Shown piece by piece: positions 1 to 10,962 of a stretch of DNA of 64,000 bases. The notes below the pieces were generated by a model. It saw only the letters and a program-made list of their open reading frames with translations. It was not told where the DNA came from and searched no databases. The position numbers and the translations under genes are program-made. How positions within the stretch are numbered: position 1 is the stretch's first letter; each line of letters opens with the position of its first letter. This DNA is from Lactuca virosa (Eukaryota; Streptophyta; Magnoliopsida; Asterales; Asteraceae): contig CAKMRJ010000001.1 in assembly GCA_928212115.1 (NCBI GenBank), positions 190,949,232 to 191,013,231 on the forward strand, read 5' to 3'.

Positions 1-1480
1 AGTCCTGCAGTTACTTGAGTAACATGTTTGGGATTGCTTCCATGAGTTGTTGTGCTACAATTGAGCAACATCGGGTGTTTTCGTTCTGTGGGCGCCCGCG
101 ATTAGGCCTTCCTGACATGGTTCTAAGACACAAGAGAAGAAATACTTATAAATACATAAAATAATGTATAAATTTAGTTCACTAATATTTTGAAAACCGT
201 AAGTGTTGTCAATTAATGGTTTTGCATTAATACTAGGCAGATAGATTTTAGAAAGGAGAAAAGAAAAAATATTTTTCTTCAATATTGACTAAATAAGTTC
301 TAGGGTTTGACCTCATAGTAAGTTTTTCAAACATAAAATAAACTTCTTCATTACCATTTGAAATAGTCTTAAAAACCAAATAATACATCAATCCCAAAAA
401 TAAGTTTTAATGTCTTTCCCCAAAAGATACCCAACATGGGTTTTTCATTTCATGACACAATAAAATACTAAAATCAGAACCAAGTACGAATCGCTATCCC
501 AACAAGAAACATCCACCACAATCACAAGTTCACAGCCCTCCAAACACATACATGCGGTCATCGCCGACCTGCCACTCGTCTAGCAGCACTAGCATGTCAG
601 CAGTCTCCATCGAATGCTGAACGGATTTCCATCCTTGTCAACACTTCATCAAAACAAAACTTCCCGATGCTCAGCTATCACAGCAAGACTGTGATGTAGG
701 GCCCGCTGCCATCGAATGCATCCTCCGGGACTCCTCCGGGGTCATACCTGACTGCCCGACAGGTATCCCTATAACTCGCGGGGTGGGGGTGCGCTCGGTC
801 CTGCCATGCTGGGTCCCCCTGACTGGTTCCTGCCGTGCCAAGTCCTGCTATACTGGTTGCTATCCCTCCCGGGTAGGGACACTCTTCCTTGCTGTCCTCC
901 GATAACGAAGCCCATAAAGTGGTGGCTGTGGCAACACTGATGTAGGTGATGCCTCGCGTCGTTGACTCGGGCGTTTGTCATTGCTGATCTCCACCGAGTT
1001 CCCTGTATCTTCTGTATCCTCTGATGGGTCTTCTTCTACCGAGGCGGGGGATTACGTCGATGGATAATAGTGACGTAGCCGGACTCATCGGCTGAGGCGG
1101 CAGCGTGGAAGATGACGATGTTGACATAGTGGACTGAGACATAATTTCAATGAGATATGAAATAAATAACAATGTATACCTATATATGCAATGCTTACAC
1201 ACACCAAAATTACCTTTTTTTTGAATTTTTGAAATAAAGTTTTTTCAATATTTTTGTTGAACATATTCCCATTATAATTAGCTCAAGCTTGTATAAATCT
1301 TTCCTTAATTAAACATAGGTGTCAGGCTTGGTTTTAAATCGAGGTCCAATAATACAACTCCCGACCTAATTATACTAGTAATATGTTTGATGTAAAAGAA
1401 TTTTTGTAATTTTAGTTATAGTTGTTTGTTTCCAAAAAAAAAACCGATGTTCTCTATAACTTTATCTTTGATACCATTTC
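1..1480 (-). mobile_element. Interior (leader/gag-like) remnant of a minus-strand retroelement
   Basis: This stretch lies on the interior side of the LTR end at 1481 and of a degenerate primer site, so it should be the start of that element's internal region. The minus strand has a short open frame from an ATG at 1142 to a stop at 978, rich in Ser/Thr/Pro. A second frame-shifted open stretch covers 769-981. Neither shows a Gag domain or zinc knuckle that I recognise. Positions 1-480 are AT-rich and I see nothing in them. The assignment is an inference from position only. Confidence 0.3.
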
Positions 1481-2420
1481 TGTCACACCCCGCTAAAGCG
1501 GAACGCAAGGTATGACAGCGACAAAGGTTTCATTGCAAAAGATAAAGATACATCACCATAGCAATATTTAAAAGTTTACAACCCCTAGCTTAAACAAAAC
1601 AAAGTACAAGTTTTCCAAAATGACATTGTTCAAAATATAACTTCATAAAATAACTTCCACACGATGCAATGCTCTATGATGATGAATCTCTATATCCACT
1701 TACTAATTATTCCTGAAAAGCGTGTAAAACGAGCGTCAACTATGAAAATAGTTGGTGAGTTCACAGGTTTATAAAATCAAGATTTGGTATAAGACTTTTC
1801 ATAAATACAAGTACATTGCTTTAATGAGAACAAAGTTCATTGCTATAATGAGAAACAAAGTTGATTGCTAAAATTGATAAACGTTTTATTGCCATAATAG
1901 ATAACAAGTTTATTGCTATATGTGTAACGAGTTTGTATGTGTATGAGCAAACAATAAGTCTCAACCAAACCTATGACTGAAGCCCTATCAAGATCTATGC
2001 TTATCGTTCCATAGATGAATATGTATCATGCACTCCACAATAGGCGAGTGAGGAGTTGTCAATTCCTAATAGCGCTATCCATAATGACCATTGGCTCAAA
2101 GAGTTAATGGTTAGAGATAAGGAAGGCCTAGTACGATAAGTTCTCATGTTCCGTGTTGCATAGACATACATAGAGAGACATAGCAATAAATAGCAATCAT
2201 GTTTGATACAAATCAATTTAAATACCCATTAAAATAATAGTTTTTTCGGGACATGCTTTTCCACCCCAAAACATAAAAACTGAAAATAGGGGAGTGCGTG
2301 AATCTCACAACGTTTCGAGTAGGTACAAGTGGTACTTCGGATGCACCAACGTCTTACTACCGGGGATCCTACGACATCAAACACACACTAGTGAGTTTCC
2401 ATGTCGAAATCTAATGCTAA
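1481..2420 (-). repeat. 3' end portion of a minus-strand LTR
   Basis: It begins TGTCACACCCC, the same terminus as the LTR ends at 16554, 19739 and 24407. It is preceded by a degenerate minus-strand primer site (TTTGATACCA, 1469-1478). At 2251-2310 a CCACCCC...GGGGAGTGCGTGAATC segment matches the poly-C/GGGGTATGAACTCAC segment of the same LTR family. The right limit is unclear; LTR-like sequence in this sense may run to about 4680. Confidence 0.5.
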
Positions 2421-2599
2421 TATACTAAATTCTACATATAGTGAAATGCCAATTTATGTTTTAGTATTTGATTTTATATTAATTGGTTACACTTTTTCTG
2501 AAATAATGAAATTCTACAAATCGTGCGATTAATTACAACATTGGAATATAAATTTTCCAAATTTTTAAGTCCTTATTACAACATAATTCACGGAAATAG

Positions 2600-3130
2600 C
2601 ATCAAAGGATAAAAATTCTCAAACTTTTTATTTAACTGTTATTACACAATACTAAGCTGGGAAAATTATAAAAATGGATTTCCAAGCTGTTTAATTATTT
2701 TTTTATGATTTTTGAGCATTTATTCCAATAAAAATTGAAATAAATAGAAAACAGTTTCCAAAATTACCCAAACTTTTTATTTAACTGTTATATACATAAA
2801 TAGGCTGGGAAAAATATAAAAGATATTTTTTGTGGGTATTTCTATTTTTCCTTGTTTTATATCCTTTAAATAATCTTTAATTGAAGAAATAATATTAAAC
2901 AGTTAAAATAAATTACCAAAATTTTGTAACATCATTTACAGTATAAATAACCTGAGAAAATATCAAAAGTGGTCTTCATATTATAAATCCGGTTTTGGGT
3001 ATTTATGTGTATTTAAGTGTAATATAACTTTAGAAATTAAGAGAAAATAGTTTACAGTGGAGAAAAATCCTTAAAATTTTTATGTAACCTCCTACTGTAA
3101 AACATGATGTTCTGGTAAATTTTCATGAAT
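2600..3130. repeat. Diverged ~150-bp tandem repeats
   Basis: A phrase like AACTTTTTATTTAACTGTTA followed by AGGCTGGGAAAATATAAAA recurs near 2620 and 2770, with weaker echoes near 2930 and 3080. The units are AT-rich and strongly diverged. They lie inside LTR-derived sequence and look like the U3-type repeats of other LTRs here, but with a different sequence. Confidence 0.4.
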
Positions 3131-4264
3131 TTTGGATAATGAACTATTTTTCCTATGTTTAAACCATTATAATTACCAAAAATTGGGAAAATAGCAAGGC
3201 ATGATGAAAAAGTTGAAATTATTTTTCTGAGTCATCCATCACAGGTAAGGTATGCAAAATTGTTAGATAAAATTTCACACTCTCCAAAGTGGTTTTGTGA
3301 TTTATTATATCCTAACAAAAGGAAAATTGAAATCATACCAAACAGCAACAAAATTGATGAATTTAGTGAGGGGGTCATTATCCATCATAAGGGTCATTCA
3401 TGAATTTGTTCCGGATTTATTGACTCTGGAAGTATTTTATGTGATTTATATGCCCTTGGTTTCTAGCAATAATTTAATAAATCAAAGAAAAATATAAAAG
3501 CTTTTGGTATTTTACAGATTATCACATACATGTGAGGGCTTTCAAAAGGAAAAAATGTTCGAAATTTATTCAGAAGGGAATAGGGGTATTGAACCCAAAC
3601 AAGATAAGAAATGTTGCATGCAATGGTGCATGAGATGTAAATGTGGCTGAAGTTCATGAATTTGTGAAGCACATTCTGTGGGGTTTTAAGCCACGAAATT
3701 TCAGCCATCATTCACTGGATATGTTACGTTTCTAAAGTATTTTTCCCCAGATTTATGGTTGGGTTTAAGGCCATTGATCATGCAAGGCAAAAATGGTGAT
3801 CATAGAAAAAGAGCTGTTTGCGCAACCATTTTGTAAAAATTGCCAAAAATCGGATATTAATATTTTACAGTAAGACCAGTTGGGTTTGAAAGTTAACTCA
3901 TGGAGCTATCCAATGCAAAAAGAATATCATGATTTGGTTAAGGAATGACGGAGATATGGTCGTTCAAGATGAATAAAGTAATCTGGCAGATTGCATGTTT
4001 GCTTTGAGTGCATCCTTAGGACATTTTGACAAGAACATCATGCATGCCTTTGATAAGGTCCGATTTCTAGCACATGCATGGAGTGAATGAGCATCCAAGA
4101 TGTACTAGAAATGGTTTAAATGCTTTGACCATGCAAGAACACAAAAGAAATGGAGAAGAAGATGTAATACTTGTTTTTGAAGTCACATGAACATATGTGC
4201 ATCATTTTCACTCCTTGCATGGGTTTGATCCCGGATTTTCACCATTTCAAACACATGCATTGTG

Positions 4265-4700
4265 TTATGGTGAGAATCTACAAACCACAAGGGAAAAATA
4301 AAGATTTCTAGCCATGGAAAGGCGTAGAATCCGAAAAGAAGAGAAAACTAAGAAGAAGAGGTAGTAAATCATGAAATTATGGAAGAAGATGTTGTTGTTT
4401 ACCTTGGTTTTGATCTTGAGGGAAGTAAGAACACATTCAAAGTCTTCAAAATCTCGAAATTTGGCAGAGAAATGAGAGAAATTTTCGTGAGTTAGAGAGA
4501 GAGAGGAAGAGAGTTTGTGTGTTAGGAGGGTGGAGTGTGAGAGAGTGAAGAGAGAGAGGTAGAGTGAAGGTTTAAGTCTAATGATTGAGTTTTGGGAAGA
4601 GAGAGTGCATGGGGAGGGGAGAATGGCTGTCATCATCATAGCCTCCGCCTCTCTCCTAATTTAAATTTTATAAAATTCCCTCCAATATTTTTTTATAAAA
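4265..4700 (-). promoter_or_regulatory. Putative minus-strand LTR promoter and leader
   Basis: Read on the minus strand there is a TATA-like TTTTATAAAATTT (about 4660-4672). It is followed by a TC-rich leader (4440-4560), an ATG-containing open frame without recognisable domains, and a splice-donor-like AAGGTAAAC near 4402. The pyrimidine-rich leader is typical of plant transcript starts. This is probably the transcription start region of the LTR whose 3' end lies at 1481, but I could not prove continuity. Confidence 0.3.
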
Positions 4701-5787
4701 CCCTAATTTTTATAAAAATATTTATTAAGCAATTCTTGATTTATTATTTGAAAATCTTGTTTTTAACTAATAAATTATGATTATTGCATGATAATTTAAT
4801 TTCTATTTCATTATTATAATCCAAATTTGATTAATAAAAATTTGATATTAGAAAGTTTATAGCCCAATTTTATAAAGTTTTTAAGCTTTATGATTTATAA
4901 ATTTGGATTTTTAGCTCTCTTAGGGTTTTTGGAATATTGTTTGATATTCATCATCATAATGAAGTATAATTAGAATATTTTAATTTATTTTTAGGGTTTT
5001 ATACCCTTTTTCAATTATAACAAAGCTTGAAAGTTTCATTCAAATTATAGCATTGGCATTTCCTATTGTAGTTAAGCAACTTACTAGAATCGTAAGTGTC
5101 AAGTATATTAGTCCTAGGTCTTAGATGGATTCTAGTTTATGTAAGATTTTGACCTAATTTATACTACTAGTCCAGGGCAATGATGTGCATGAATGGTTTT
5201 ATAAAGATTGAGTCCGAGAATGACCTGAATTGACAGGGTCACATATACAATTAGCATCACGTATGCTTTCGACATCGGAAACATAGGTGTTTTCCGGGGG
5301 AATCATACTACTACGCGCTCGGAATTTCTTAATATAATACAAAACACCTTTTATATATATGTTTGAAATCATTCATGCATCAACGTATGGATCTTCACAC
5401 TTTGATAAACTATTGTCTTTTCAGAAAATATCGGATTTTCTGGGTTTTACAAACTACACAAATCATTTTATTCACAACTTTGCTTTGAACTCAACAACAT
5501 TTCATATGTTGACGTTTTCCAAAAATAACTTGTATTCTCAGGTAACAGGTAAGCGGAAGGGTAATACCAAGTATGTTAGGATGTTTTGTTTTGAAAACTC
5601 TGAAACATTTTGTGTTATGAATGTGTAATATTTAAAACAATGTACTGGATGTAAACAATATCAGTTGTAATGTATTGATGCATGGTGATGTTTATGTTAT
5701 GATTCATGTATATTCATTGTGATGGTATTCAATTTAAGTCACGCGAGCCCCCGGACGTTTCCGCCGTCTGGTTTCGGGGGTGTGACA
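4700..5787 (+). repeat. 3' portion of a plus-strand LTR
   Basis: It ends CGGGGGTGTGACA at 5787. Positions 5620-5787 are the reverse-complement counterpart of the LTR ends at 16554 and 19739 (GTAATRTTTAAA, then the GGACGTTTCCGCCGT box, then GGGGGTGTGACA). This LTR is therefore in the opposite sense to the one at 1481. The left limit is not determined. 4700-5100 is AT-rich with no recognised feature. Confidence 0.45.
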
Positions 5788-6680
5788 TTCTCAAATTCTC
5801 CAAGACTCTCATCGATTCGAGTATGGATCCTGTGCTTTCAGTAGTACGAGCCCAATACTACCTTCCACACCTATCCATACTTTCCTCAGCAATCCTCCCA
5901 AATCCTCTAAGTCACTTACTCCACTGGTATACTAAATGTCTGCTAAACAGCAACACGATATCTACCGAAGCAACTCCTAGGCTCCCCCTAGGTTCCCAAA
6001 TTCAACGAACCGCCCCACTAACCTCACTGGATCATATCATAGGCTTTCCTAGGTTCCCATCCTCATCCTGCCCTCAGCTGCTGAAAGATCCCCACCAAAG
6101 TCGACCAACCACCTCATGAATATAGTCACATACAACAAAGGTCAGATAATCATTCGATTAAAAGATTCAACCCTAGAACGGTTAGACTCAGACGAGAGTT
6201 GCGCAATAGGGTCAAATCCATCGCTCTTAGATTATTTAACCTGTATTGTATGTGACTTGACATATTCACTTAGTAGTTGATCCACATCATTAGGAATCCC
6301 ACAAAGTACAAAGCAAGCAGCATTCAGGTAACGGTAAATCTCACCAGCAGACACTAGACAAGTCAGTCTATCCACACATACAATCCACAAGCAGGTAACA
6401 CTTGTCGCTAACCTCATCCTAGGCTTACCCTAGGGTAGTCTCCAACCCATGAACTATCATAAAACATTCAACCCACATACCACTACTCATGCTGTCCACA
6501 TACATCCATCCTCGCTGCCGGTTAACCACACGCGCTCCACCAATCTATGATAAACATTAAGTTACCCATTGCCACACATTGTCAGTCCCATGTTAGTGTG
6601 CCGGTTAACCACACACGCTCCACTAACGATTTAACAATGGTGCAAAGTGCAATTTCATGGGTTAGCACCTTTCACATTTC
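5788..6680. other. Unassigned, probably retroelement leader
   Basis: No convincing coding region. The box GCCGGTTAACCACAC is present at 6517 and again at 6600, 83 bp apart, followed both times by CGCTCCAC. Short open frames on both strands lack recognisable domains. Confidence 0.3.
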
Positions 6681-7440
6681 CTAAGTAAATAAGATTAGGA
6701 ATTTATAAGTGTTTAGTTACTTAGTATTTATCATTATACTTTTAATGAAGGGAGAATTATAGTCCTTATCGTACCCGTTCGGCTAACGACCCTCCACCAG
6801 TCAAGGAAGCGGTGGGTGAGAGTGGACACCCATTAAACTGCCATTTTATAGGCAGTAACCTTATACCCCCCTTATAGACCGGCTTCGTGAATGAAGGCCT
6901 ACTAACGGTAAGACTGACTTATTCTTATACATATCTATAGAATTAAACTTTTAATATAATAATAGTATAAGAGTTGAATTTTAAACTTTTAAAATTCTAG
7001 GGTTTGATTTGGAATTAAAGTATACATAAGGGGTAAACTTTACAAATTCCAAAACTTGAGGGAAAGTATTGAAACTATTCAAACTCTTGGATTTTCATAA
7101 ACTTATGAGTTTAATTAAAGTTTTAAAAACTTTAATGAAGAGACTCTTGAACATCCATAACTTGAGGACAAGTTATGAAGTCCATAAAACTATTTATGAG
7201 AAAGAGACTCTTCATTTTGTAACCTATGGCACTTTTATGAGTTTTAAGATTCATAAACGTGACTTTTCATATAACTTGAGGACAAGTTACAAAAACACAT
7301 TTTATGAACTACTTTTAGATCAATTGAATTGGATGAAAAACAACTAACACATAATTTTTTCATTAATCTAAATTAACTCATAAAACAAGATGACACAAAA
7401 AAAACTTGGTAATCCATAACTTGAGGACAAGTTATGGAAT
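6680..7440 (-). repeat. Copia-like leader with CTTGAGGACAAG inverted repeats
   Basis: This lies on the interior side of the Copia primer site at 7875-7887. It carries several copies of ATAACTTG-AGGA-CAAGTTAT. Two are strong: 7156-7177 (arms of 9 bp, 4-bp spacer) and 7413-7438 (arms of 11 bp). Weaker copies sit near 7050 and 7270. Upstream, 6765-6900 is a GC-richer block (CGGCTAACGACCCTCCACC and onwards) that reads like a conserved leader segment. No coding content is evident. Confidence 0.4.
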
Positions 7441-7702
7441 CCATACAATGTCATTAAGATCAAGAATGACACTAACAAACAATTTGCACATAATTCCTAT
7501 GATCTACCAAAACTCATATGCATTAACAATCCATATCAACAATTTTCAACAATCATACAAACATATATAAAACTTGAAACTTTGATAATAACTTTGAAAT
7601 TGGTTTACCATAATCATTACCACATTAAAAAAACAAGTTTATAAGTTCAAAAACAACTTAGGGTAATGATTCTAGACCAATTCCAACACCAAAACTCGAA
7701 GA
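7441..7702. other. AT-rich leader, nothing recognised
   Basis: This separates the inverted-repeat leader from the stem-loop. I see no open frame, tandem repeat or known motif. Confidence 0.4.
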
Positions 7703-7823
7703 TATGCTGTCAGGGGGTCCAACTCGTCGAGTGCGTGAACCAACTCGACGAGTTGGATGAATTTAGGCATGGACTCGTCGAGTCCCTTAATGGACTCGGC
7801 GAGTCAGCTTTCCTGACAGCATA
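7703..7823 (-). promoter_or_regulatory. Predicted stem-loop with palindromic loop, next to the primer site
   Basis: TATGCTGTCAGG (7703-7714) and CCTGACAGCATA (7812-7823) are a perfect 12-bp inverted repeat. The ~97-nt loop contains four CTCGTCGAG-type palindromes, including CCAACTCG-A-CGAGTTGG (8-bp arms) and GGACTCG-T-CGAGTCC (7-bp arms). In the element's sense it begins about 50 nt after the primer binding site, where retroviral packaging and dimerisation signals lie. That function is an inference. Confidence 0.5.
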
Positions 7824-7874
7824 CAAACTTCGATTTTCAGCAATTTGCATCAAGTATAAGTGAAAACAAGCCTT

Positions 7875-7887
7875 GGCTCTGATACCA
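7875..7887 (-). promoter_or_regulatory. Primer binding site (iMet tRNA)
   Basis: The plus strand reads GGCTCTGATACCA, the complement of TGGTATCAGAGCC, the usual plant initiator-Met primer site. It is one base from the LTR end at 7889, so the LTR to its right is a 5' LTR transcribed on the minus strand. Confidence 0.8.
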
Positions 7888-7888
7888 C

Positions 7889-8740
7889 TATTGGGTTATG
7901 AGCATTCTAACACTCCTATGGTGTACATGCAACCCTAAATACCTTGGATCTATGTTTTCTCTATTATACATGCAAATATCAATTTTCCAAGATATTACCC
8001 TAACTAGCATACAATCATTAGTACTAGGATAACAAAACTAGATAGAATACATACCTCTTTGTTGTAGCTTGATTCTATGGAGCTTAAGAGCCTAGTGCCC
8101 CAAGTGTGACACCTCAAATGATTCAGAGAATACATACCTCTTTGTTGTAGCTTGATTCCATGGAGCTTAAGAGCCTAGTGCCCCAAGTGTGACACCTCAA
8201 ATGATTCACACAACATCATCAACATTTTGAAGAACCATGAGAAGAGATACTTGACTCTTAGAAATCGGATTTCCCTCTTGTGTATACACTAGTGCAATTT
8301 CACCAACCAATGGGGTCTTTATATAGTGTGGCTATTAGGGTTACACCATGTAACTCATGACTTTACCCATTCCTTATGCTCCATGGGTTTTAACCTCCGT
8401 GGTGTATCCATGGGTCACCACATGGGTTAAACCCAACATAAGGAATCATGGATCATACGCCCACATATATAAGAACGAATGATTTACACAATCAATCCCC
8501 ATATATTTAATTAGTCTCTTTTGATCACTAAATTAATTCCAAATTAATTCTTGATCAATAATAATTAAATAATATGATTTCATATTAATATATTAGAACT
8601 TATAATATATTAATATGTCACTAATATCCTCTTCTCACAAAAGGTCTATCCAAATGTCCCGATGCCATGCAACCCAAATGGACCATGCCGGGTCAGGTCA
8701 AGTATATACCAATTATAGTTATGGGCTTAGACATTAATCA
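7889..8740 (-). repeat. Copia-like LTR, minus sense
   Basis: The left end TATTGGGTTATGAG is a one-base decay of the TGTTGGG terminus seen at 36924. The right end is ATTAATCA. It has a minus-strand TATA box at 8318-8325. The left side has a primer site, while the right side has ACATCTCCCCT (8742-8752), a polypurine tract when read on the minus strand. An LTR touching both signals has internal sequence on each side. Length 852 bp. Confidence 0.65.
8045..8210. repeat. 83-bp tandem duplication inside the Copia LTR
   Basis: GAATACATACCTCTTTG starts at 8045 and again at 8128, and the following ~80 bases are repeated almost without change. This looks like a recent local duplication in the region downstream of the TATA box. 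Confidence 0.85.
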
Positions 8741-8975
8741 AACATCTCCCCTAGCCCTAAGTAGCATGCGATACACAGATTCATAATCAAATCATAACAG
8801 ATAACAAATGTGGGTATTCTGGGGAAACTTACTTGAGCTAGGCTGATTGCATGCACCACACCTTTTCTTGTCTTAGAAAACTTTTTCCTTGAAAACATTT
8901 TTCTTTTTGAAAACTTTACAGATCCTTAGTTTGAGTTCAGACACCTCGAAAGTATGTCTGAATCCCTCAAACCAA
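8741..8975 (-). other. Junction of Copia and gypsy internal sequence
   Basis: The left few bases are the Copia polypurine tract. The right part is the leader of the element whose LTR starts at 8992, with a donor-like AAGTAAGT on the minus strand near 8833. The exact join between the two is not visible to me. Confidence 0.35.
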
Positions 8976-8988
8976 GGCTCTGATACCA
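8976..8988 (-). promoter_or_regulatory. Primer binding site (iMet tRNA)
   Basis: GGCTCTGATACCA on the plus strand, three bases before the LTR terminus TGTAACGACC. It marks 8992-10962 as the 5' LTR of a minus-strand element. Confidence 0.85.
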
Positions 8989-8991
8989 ACT

Positions 8992-10962
8992 TGTAACGAC
9001 CCAAAAATCAAGGGTAAAATTTTCATTTTTAATATAGCTAAAACATTGATACCATTTACTTCAAACATTTTAGACCATCTTTAAGTAAAACATTTATAAG
9101 AGTTCATCCCAAAATCAGTCATTGCGGAAATCATAGGTGTGTGCACTGCGATCAATCCGAGTCCTTCTTTTCCAAATCAATGATACTTGAAACAATAAAC
9201 TGTAAACCGTAAGCACGAAGCTTAGTGAGTCCCCCAGAGCATACCCCACACACAATCCATATAACACATATCATATTAGCTATAAAAGGTATCTCTACCG
9301 CATACCACATATCATATTACCTATAAAAACTATCTCTACCGCATACCACATATCATATTAGCTATAAAAGCTATCTCTACCACATAAGCTATGCATACAA
9401 CAGATAGGGATGTCGTGGGCTCGTCCCCAGGGTCTTACTCCAGGATGCCATGGGCTCCCTACATGGTCTTACACCTAATTGTCATGGGCTCTCCCATGGT
9501 CTTTGATAGGAAAGCCATGGGCTCTCCACATGGTCTTACATCCAAGTGTCATGGGCTCTCCCATCGTCTTCCATACATACATACCACATATACAACTAGC
9601 ATACTTCCTAGCTCATACCAACTAACATATCACATAACACAATCTCAGCTAGGATACTACATAACATAAAATGGGACAGCCTTGGTGCCTTAGACCCATT
9701 GGTATGGTGAGGAGACTCACCTCGCACTACAGAAGCTTCTCGCACGAATTCCTTAGTTGCTGCCCCACCAGCTTCCCGAGCTGGTACTTCTTCGGCTCCC
9801 TGAGCTATCAGTACCAAAATAATACTTAGACCAAAACACTCTTAAAAATCAAACTAGGTCAACCTTGGTCAAAGTCAAAGTCAATGGTCAAAGTCAATGC
9901 TCCGAGTTGACTCAACCTGTCGAGTTGCTCCTTCAACTCATCAAGTTCTATGCTATTCAGACTCATGATAACCCGAGTCAACTCGTCGAGTCATCCTCAG
10001 ACTCTTCGAGTTCCTTCGAACTCAGAACCATGCAAAACCTTGGTCAACTCGCCGAGTTGTTCCTTCAACTCGTCAAGCACATGCAAAATCCATAATCGAG
10101 AAAACCCGATCCACTCGTCGAGTCACCGTATCGGCTCGCCGAGTTCATGCAGTAACCAAACACGGGAAAAACCCTCTTCAACCCGCCGAGTTGGCTATCC
10201 AACTCGCCAAGTTCGTTCAGTCAACTTCTCATTCCTACGATTCTAAGCCAAACAATTGCTCCCAAAGGTAGATCCAACCTCCTAGAGCATGCTTTCCACG
10301 TAAAGTTGCAACCTTTATGTGTAAACAATTCCCAAAAGCCAAAACTAAACTACAAGCAAGGGTTTTGCTATGGAGGAGGGCTTCAAGTCTCAAAAGCTTG
10401 AGACTTTAATACATTAGGGACCTTGGAGAGTCCAAATATGAAGTTGCAACTTCAGATCGTGTTCCATGCAAGCACTAGTCCACAAATGTGCTAGGAATGG
10501 CCATGAAGCTCAAGATGAAGGGATCTATCAAATGAATGCTCAAGGTAATGACTTGTTACCTTCTATTAGCTACCAAACTGAAGTAAGAGCTGGATCTACA
10601 CTTCCTTCCTTGATCCTTGCTTCCAATCCTCCAAGATGTGCACTCCAAATGAACCTTTATCTTCACAAAGCTCAAGAAATGAAGCTGGGTGGCTAGGGTT
10701 CCGTTCCTGGACTTGAGAGGGCAGTAAGGGGGCTGAGTGAGAGGCCTCATGTTCATTAAATAGGGTACAAGGCCCAAATTTAGGGTTTCCCAAACCCTGG
10801 CCAACTCGTCGAGTTGATCCCCCGACTCGTCGAGTCGGTCACTTAATTCGCGACTTAAAAATCCGCTCCTACTCGTCGAGTTCCTCCCTAGACTCGACGG
10901 GTAGACCTCTTGAATTGGAGTTTTTTCTTTCTTTTCTTGACCTTCTGATTCCGGGTGTTACA
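8992..10962 (-). repeat. Gypsy-type 5' LTR with CTCGTCGAG palindrome arrays
   Basis: Bounded by TGTAACGACC and GGGTGTTACA, 1971 bp. Read on the minus strand the U3 part holds palindromes such as 10802-10816 (arms 7) and 10822-10838 (arms 8), then AAACCCTAAATTT, then a TATA box (reverse complement of 10755-10762). A second set of degenerate copies lies downstream at 9900-10215. A consensus splice donor AGGTGAGT is at 9715-9722 (minus). No second LTR of this element is in the window. Confidence 0.8.

Noticed and set aside
4265..4639. 124-codon minus-strand open frame
   Set aside because: It reads through a TC-rich leader and gives low-complexity Ser/Leu/Phe-rich sequence; more likely an LTR transcript leader than a protein.
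1481..5787. A single 4.3-kb LTR with inverted TGTCACACCCC ends
   Set aside because: The 5620-5787 sequence matches the 3' ends of plus-sense LTRs, while 1481 is a 3' end in minus sense, so two oppositely oriented LTRs fit better.
5706..6119. 137-codon plus-strand open frame
   Set aside because: It crosses the end of an LTR at 5787 and has no domain or codon signal; chance frame.
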